A program made the translations under genes and the position numbers. 64,000 bases of DNA from Pomacea canaliculata (lineage: Eukaryota; Mollusca; Gastropoda; Architaenioglossa; Ampullariidae), in the NCBI RefSeq assembly GCF_003073045.1, contig NC_037591.1:44643403-44707402 (forward strand). Direction: 5' to 3'. This document shows positions 58,101 through 64,000 of the stretch, piece by piece; positions within the stretch are counted from its first letter, which is position 1, and every line of letters begins with the position of its first letter. A model generated the notes under the pieces. It was not told where the DNA came from. It saw only the letters and a program-made list of their open reading frames with translations, and made no database searches.

Positions 58101-61100
58101 TATGATCAGCCGCGATAAACGAATTTCCGCGAAATAGGGACATACATGCAATAATAATATATACATGTAAAACAATATCATGTGAGTGTAAAGTAATATA
58201 TTAATCATGGTATTAATACAGTACAATAACAAATTAGTGTAAAAAAAAATTATAACTGTACTCAGAGAAACCCAAAAAACTGATGTGAACTGGCTGCGAG
58301 ATGGGAGATACCAATCATGGCTCGTGGCTTACGCATAGCAATGGATTTCTCATACACAATTATTTCTTTCTTTCTATCTACAAAATAACCATGGTATTTT
58401 AATAGAAATACAAATATAGCTATGGTATTTTGTACAACGATAATTCCTAGCGCGGAAGTATCGATCGATACTTCACTCAAAAAAAACAAACTGCGAAGTA
58501 GTGAATCCGCGATATATGAACCGCGAAGTAGCGAGGGAACACTGTACATGGGTCAAAGTTCACACCTTGTTCTGTCCTTTTTTTTTGGTCAAAATCAGCC
58601 ATATTACTGGGATTCTTATGATTTTCCTTATTCTGGATAAGATGTATTCATGTCAGGATGAAACAAGTTTTACTTTAACTAGAACTTTTTCCGTATATAC
58701 TAAGTTTTCACTGTGGCTCTACTTCTGAAATACAAAACTGAAAGGCAGCTTCAGGAATAATGATATATGTGAATTTTCTATATAAAAAATATTTAAAAAA
58801 AAAAAAAAAAAAACAACAACAAGCAAAAACAACCTAAACATACTATTTCCTAAAGATAAAACAGTTCATTTCTGATAATGTGATGTTTAAACCTAATTCA
58901 AAATTATAGTTTCATGATATAGTTATTTTTGTATAATTTTTTTTTTAAATAGCCAAAATGTGATGACTAACGGAGAAATCTTGACTGAAAGGGAGGTGAT
59001 CGCAATGAGTTATGGAAATGTGTACTGGACAAGATATGACCAACAACATGAACTGTCTAGATAACAATGTGCTGCAGATACCCAGTACTACTCAGAAATC
59101 ATCAGCACAAATGCAAGCTACATGTGCAGTCAACTTACACAATCAGCTTGAAATTATCTTTACTTCACATGTTTTTCTTGCTTGACACCATAATTTTTTC
59201 CATGCTCTTTAAATTAATTTTGCCAGCTATGGGTGTTGCTATGTTGAGTTCAGCACAAAGCTTCTGGCATATGCTGGACGCATCTTTAACTATCATGCAA
59301 TTAAGGTAGACGATCTGGCAGCTGTACAGCATCTGTGAAACCCCAAAAACATATTTACTGTAATCCAATTCTAACAATAAGGAAATATAAAGACTGACTA
59401 AAAGCTATAAAGCATTGTGATATTTTCAATTTCATCAAAACATGAAAGTAAACTGTCTCCAGCAGTTAACTGAGAAAAGCGACTTTTGACCCATACCTGT
59501 AGATACAACAGGGGTCAGACTGACACAGCAGCTTGGTGCTGTATTAAAGTGTCCCCCCTAATCACTTCCCAGACAGAGTAGCTTGCTGCTGTATTAAAGT
59601 GTCCCCCCTAATCACTTCCCACTTTTCTTGCCAATCAGGCCCTATTATATCACAAACTATGGTCAGTATATTTTTGTTCCTGCAAGAGCATGCAAAATGG
59701 CAATATACATAAACTGTCCTAGAGCTGTTTAAGAAATACCTATAAGTGATTCTTATGCAACCATGTTTCAAATTTGAGCCCAACTACCTTTAACAGTCTA
59801 TTTAGAGCATTTTCTGAACCTAACTATAAAATTTCTGATTGGTCATGTTTCTGCTAGCCAACACAAACCTTTAAATCATCAATGATGTGAAGCAAAGTGG
59901 CCGTCTTGCCAGTGCCAGGTGGCCCTGATATGTACATGCTGCCGGCTGACTTTTTGTGCAGGAGGTGGCTAAGGAAGTCTTTGATTTCAACCACTTCCTG
60001 TTCCCTCCCAACCAGGTGATTTGGTTTGGCTGTATGCAAAGCCTGTTTTGCTGTTTGGTAAATCTGACCTGAGGGAAACATGCATATCTGTACATTCCAG
60101 TTTATGTAGACTGAAGTCTTAAAAAGTGTTTATATAAGCTTAACTGAAGAAAAAAAATAATCCAGAATTTGAGATAGTAATTGGAGAATCACTGCAACAG
60201 CTTGTTAGTATCCTGGTAATAAAATTTGATTTCACAATGTACAAAATCATGGTGATATTTTCTGAACAAACACAATAATACACATAGACACTGTAGTCAT
60301 ACACTTACATTTTGGCCTTCTAAGGCTAACTTGTCTGTTAGCAGTTTGTTTCGGACTCTTTGTGAAGTACGGTTCATTTTCTTTGGAAGACACTTTCTTT
60401 GGACTTTGAAGACTTCTTAGATGGGGAGACTTCAGTGGCGTAAGGACAGAAACATGTTCTGGTAGTTTCCCAGGCGTGGAAGGAATTGTCCATTTGTTTG
60501 GTACTTCAAGACATTAATTGGAAAACAAAAATTCAAACAATGCAGATGAACTAAACAAATGTGCATCATAAAAACTAGTTAACACGCTAAACTGCTAAAG
60601 AGTAAATTAATTGAAAACATGCCTTATCTTTATTGCTAAGAGAGTAAATTACCTGCATAACATGCCGTATCTTTACTACTTTCAATGGAAGGCATCTGAC
60701 ACTCCTTGGCTGATTGTGGGGATTTACAGGGAGACTTGGGAGGAGTCGGAGGGGACAACAATGAAGCTGTTTTTCGTTTGGTAGGACTTTTCAAAACCAG
60801 TAGATTACTTTTGATTTCCAGCTGATTATCACATTCATTTGTCATGTGAACTACTGGTCTGATGTCCAGGATATCTGAAGACATGAAATCAAGTAGTGAA
60901 TAGCAAGAAAAAAAAAAGACACAACCTCAACTGCAACTGCAAGTAAAAATCATAATAAAAATAAACTTTATAAACAAATTTCCCACGTGGACATGAGCTC
61001 AACGCACCATGCTCAAAAGACTACACCTTAAGCAAACCCATAAATTATAGAAAAGGAATCCTGCAGATAAATTAAAATGGAGGACCAGAGTTGTCTGTAG

Positions 61101-63095
61101 CCTGGTTACACATTCACCATCCAAGATTCTGAGTTTAGATTTGTAGTTGTCATCGGGAAAGTCATTAGAAAGAACGATGCTCAAAATAAACCTTCCCAAG
61201 TCAAACACTGTGCTTGCTGCTAAGAAGTGGAACTCTCTTCCACAACACATTCGCCACTTGGACTACAAAGCTACACTCAAGTGCTCTCTGAAAACATCTG
61301 TTCACAAAGTGCTATCCTTGAATTACTATTCTTAACTCCCTGGCAATATTGTCATGCTAACCATCATGTAACGACTCACTGCTTTACCTTCTACCTTCTA
61401 GTACCTCATCTTTATGTTGGTCATTGTGTCTATACATACCTCACTGTCCGCTGTCAATTATCTTTTATTTATCATTATTGGTCTGCGCAGAGAGTGTGAT
61501 GTATCTTGGTTGTGATGCTGCGTTATAAGTTCCCCTTATTATTATTACTTCACTGCCGTATGACAGTGGGGCAGCACACGGCATTCAGTTACAACATATC
61601 ACTGCCCTTAAATTTGCAGATCTTTTGTGAATTTATTGTAAACATTGGACTTGCATGTCTTTCAAGTCAAGCTTGTAACTGACATGGCACCTGTGTAGAT
61701 ATGATGCATTCATCATAAGTACACTGCTTCAGGAGCAGCACATCTGTGCTTGGGACGTCTCTCCTTCTCCCCCTTAGTTACAGAATACCCTGAGACATTT
61801 TGTTGACATCAATGACATGGAAAAAGGGTATCACTGATGTCAAAATGTTTGCTTTTAGTTAATGTTTGGTAAATTTGGTGTTTACATTTAGAATCACTGG
61901 TAACACATCTTATAATGGGTAACATTATATAATTACATCAGAAATGATTTGGAGTAAAATTAACAAAACAAATGTAGCCTACACATTAACTGTATACATG
62001 GGTGTAGTAATATTTGGCCAGGATAAAAAAAATGTGCAGACTAAGAAAAAACACAAAAGAAATAAACTGTACCAGATTATTGCCGCATGTCTTGCCATCA
62101 TGAGATTGGTTATATCAATGCACAAGGGTCAGCTGACCAGTGGGAAAAGGAAAGATGGCCAGTAAGCAGACACTGGCATTGTCCAACAACATATGCCAAC
62201 CAAAATTTCAAGCTTTACTGGGAAACCATATTCTTCTACAACATATTTCTTCATTCAACCAACACTGACGGATTGTGCCACTTTCCATAACTGAGTCTGG
62301 GACACTATTGGTACTACAACGACTGTGATGTGTAAAATATATGCATTAGAAAATTATGAAAGTTGAAGTTGTATGTATTCAGCAATTTGCACAACAATGT
62401 TCCTGCATCTGTGTGCTTTTGTGTTGGTTTTGGTCCATTACAGTTCGCATTCTTCAAAGCTCTATGGCTCAGTTGTGTTAATATACCCATATTGAACTAG
62501 CTATCCTATAGCTCAATGAATGAGTTAACAGAAGACTACTACAAATGTTAAAAATGACAAAGTAGAGATACTTTAATGCATTCCACAGGACAATGGACAA
62601 AAGTGGAAACCATTTACCTTTCTGCCTGAATAAAGATGTCTCTTTCATAGATAAACTCCACTTTTTTTCAGTTGTGCATGCAGCACTCTCTTTTGTAGAA
62701 AATTCCTTTTGTGACATCTTAATGGCCTGATTGCACTTTCCTTTTTCTGTAGAGGATGCAGCTTTTTGTCTTGTGGAATAACCTCTCTGTAAATCTGTAA
62801 ACACCCAAAATAAAAACTTTGAATTTCATATTAAAAAATAAAAAGTTAATTTCAATTAAAGATTTTAGGCTCATAAAGAAGAGTATAGGAAAGTTATTTA
62901 TTCTCAATTGAAGTGTCTTTATTTACTTTTCTTAGGCAAGGTTGGTTTATGTCAAAACTTACTTCTAGAACTCCTTCTTACAGTTGATGATGGAGCATCA
63001 AAACTGTCCACATTCTCTGCTGTCTCAACAGTTTTCTTCACACGTGTGCTCTTTCTCACTGGAAACTCAAGTCGGCGTTGCACTTGTGATGCCAT
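52133..63095 (-). CDS. CDC6: Cell division control protein 6 (replication licensing ATPase), 12 coding exons, 645 aa
   Basis: AAA+ ATPase that binds ORC at origins and, with CDT1, loads MCM2-7. Exons in gene order: 63095-62963, 62794-62618, 60874-60653, 60503-60309, 60068-59869, 59332-59169, 57550-57444, 57285-57146, 56524-56362, 56032-55830, 53987-53847, 52225-52133; all phases agree. The first 240 residues are a basic tail rich in S/T-P sites (133, 144, 147, 151, 155 among others), with PTKRK as a likely nuclear signal and RRLEF (7-11) as a cyclin-binding motif. Walker A GPPGTGKT is at 291-298, Walker B ILDEIDQL at 367-374, sensor 1 Asn403 in VANALDLTDR, sensor 2 Arg474 in GDMRKA. The winged-helix C-terminus runs to DGLPK. 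The ATG lies one base inside an acceptor-like TTTTAG, so a 5' UTR intron is likely. Human CDC6 is 560 aa; the extra length is in the tail. Confidence 0.95.
52507..52664. mobile_element. hAT MITE, 158 bp, in CDC6 last intron
   Basis: Ends CAGCAGTTCTCAACC and, from the other strand, CAGCGGTTCTCAACC. Perfect 8-bp duplication CACTACAC (52499-52506, 52665-52672). It belongs to the common CAGNGGTTCTCAACC group of hAT MITEs. Confidence 0.93.
55020..55140. mobile_element. Fragment of the hAT-like MITE family seen at 14459
   Basis: Begins CAGGGCTGCCGAGAGCC and continues GGGCCCTTGTAATTTTAATT...TTTTCCCAGTATATAATA, matching the reverse complement of 14756 downward. The other end is missing, so it is truncated. 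It lies in a CDC6 intron. Confidence 0.75.
56518..56527 (-). promoter_or_regulatory. Tandem 3' splice acceptors of CDC6 exon 9
   Basis: On the minus strand the exon start reads CAG|AGTCAG|AATGG. Both AG sites keep the frame; the first adds Ser-Gln. I used the upstream site because scanning normally picks the first AG. The exon therefore begins at 56524 or 56518. Confidence 0.5.
58067..58544. mobile_element. pogo/Tigger-like MITE, 478 bp, in CDC6 intron 7
   Basis: Inverted ends CAGTGTTCCCTCGTTTAT and, from the other strand, CAGTGTTCCCTCGCTACT, with TA duplications at 58065-58066 and 58545-58546. Subterminal CGCGATAAACGAATTTCCGC and CGCGATATATGAACCGCG are related inverted motifs. No transposase. 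Confidence 0.88.
61100..61555 (+). mobile_element. CR1/L2-like LINE 3' fragment in CDC6 intron
   Basis: Antisense to CDC6. Encodes a C-terminal phrase KWNSLPQHIRH...LKTSVHKVL that aligns with WNSLP...LKTHLFKLF of the LINE at 34040-35335, followed by a non-coding end with GATGCTGCGTTATAAG and a (TTA)n tail. Short and 5' truncated. Confidence 0.65.
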
Positions 63096-63699
63096 TCTAA
63101 AACAATATGCAGAAGTAGCTACTAACAATATCTCTGATTCTTCTTTAGTAAAGTTACTTTATATTGTTCCTGTTACAATTACAAAAATTATCAGCCATGA
63201 AGAGGCCAAGCAAAAGGATGAAGCCAATATTTGTAAAATAAATGAGTTGTTTACCAGGTCATATAAATCACACCTTACGGATTTCATAACGTAAAGAACA
63301 TTTATTTTTATGACCAAATATCTTTTGAAGTGGGGGAGTTACAGTTTTATTGCCACATTCTCAACTTTAAAAGTGTCAGCTTCTGTCAAAACATACTGAG
63401 ATTTGTGGCCACTGCCGGCATTAATGGCAAGATCTTATCAAAGAAGAGAGTAACATATACGGCAAACTCGATATCCTATACTTAGGGTACTGATGCAGCC
63501 AACACTAATAACACATGACTGAGTTAACAAGTGCTGATACTTGGATAGTCTTACTAGTTAATGTAAGAATAAATGATTTTAACTTGCACGCTTGATTATT
63601 TAATTAAAAAAAAACCTGTAGACTTATACCTTAATTCCAGAGAATGTGTTTCGCTGAAATTTTCGACGCCTCAACTTTGTTTTACAGAACAAAGTATGT

Positions 63700-63895
63700 T
63701 TCGTACCTTGTTCACGCCTGGCGCGAAGACGATCGTGCTGCTCTTTTGATTGGTTGATCTTCAGTCTCGCCAAATCTCGTGTGGGAGGACGACACTTCCG
63801 CCTTCACTGTGACTCTACGTCGTTGAATCGCATAATTTTTGGCAGTATTGTTCTCCAGGTTTTTTTTAATCATTTAAACGATTAATTTCATCAGT
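63700..63895. promoter_or_regulatory. Shared promoter between CDC6 and the right-edge gene
   Basis: About 200 bases separate a likely CDC6 5' UTR donor (CAAG|GTACGA near 63706 on the minus strand) from the plus-strand ATG at 63896. Seen in it: an E2F-like TTCGCGCC on the minus strand (63720-63727), a CCAAT box on the minus strand (63749-63753) and an ETS-like CGGAAGT on the minus strand (63794-63800). E2F control of CDC6 at G1/S is well known in animals. There is no TATA box. The layout suggests a bidirectional housekeeping promoter; start sites are inferred. Confidence 0.5.
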
Positions 63896-63906
63896 ATGCC
63901 TAGGGA
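63896..63906 (+). CDS. First coding exon of a gene starting MPR(E/D), cut by the window edge
   Basis: ATG CCT AGG GA is followed at once by a strong donor, GTAAGT (63907-63912), so the protein begins Met-Pro-Arg-(Glu/Asp). Two conserved animal proteins begin MPRE: ribosomal protein P0 (RPLP0) and gamma-tubulin (TUBG1). Very short first coding exons are common in ribosomal protein genes, as RPS26 in this window shows, which slightly favours RPLP0. Only 11 bases of coding sequence are visible, so no symbol is given. Confidence 0.4.
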
Positions 63907-64000
63907 GTAAGTATGATCCATTTTTGGGCAACCTATTGAATTTTGGCATTTGGTTAAGACGTAAATTGTACTCCTTGTGTTTGTAAATTCAAAGCGTGAC

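Overview
The window is animal nuclear DNA: every gene is split by GT-AG introns, and the spaces between exons hold LINEs, tRNA-derived SINEs, hAT and pogo-type MITEs and many minisatellites. The repeats (RTE- and CR1/L2-like LINE ends, Gypsy gag remnants) and the protein sequences suggest a lophotrochozoan, most likely a mollusc. That placement is inference.

Region 1 (about 3.7-37.4 kb, minus strand) is a tandem array of three paraoxonase (PON) genes, here called PON-A (3708-11515), PON-B (18948-23587) and PON-C (27512-37370). I could trace all nine coding exons of each gene with matching splice phases, giving proteins of 376, 376 and 375 residues. All keep the N-terminal hydrophobic anchor, the two histidines and the catalytic calcium ligands. 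PON-C has Asn in place of one structural-calcium Asp, and PON-A has Ser in place of the conserved Cys before the calcium-site His. PON-A and PON-B lie in GC-richer DNA packed with minisatellites; PON-C lies in AT-rich DNA and has AT-ending codons.

Region 2 (13.3-17.0 kb, between PON-A and PON-B) is a nest of mobile elements: a decayed Gypsy-type gag fossil with a hAT-like MITE inserted in it, a second hAT-like element, and a palindromic element split by a third hAT MITE.

Region 3 (37.4-46.3 kb) has no host gene that I can see. It holds a pogo-like MITE, an element with inverted arms built of GACGTTTCGCCG-type repeats, a 40-bp minisatellite, an RTE-like LINE 3' end and LTR-like fossils.

Region 4 (46.3-64 kb) holds housekeeping genes. 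RPS26 is on the plus strand (46327-48123, 118 residues, four coding exons, the first containing only ATG). CDC6 is on the minus strand (63095-52133, 12 coding exons, 645 residues), converging on RPS26. At the right edge a plus-strand gene begins with MPR(E/D) and a donor site, head-to-head with CDC6 across an interval with E2F-, CCAAT- and ETS-like motifs; RPLP0 or gamma-tubulin are the candidates. The genes do not form one pathway: the PON array is a lactonase/arylesterase family expansion, while RPS26 and CDC6 serve translation and replication licensing.
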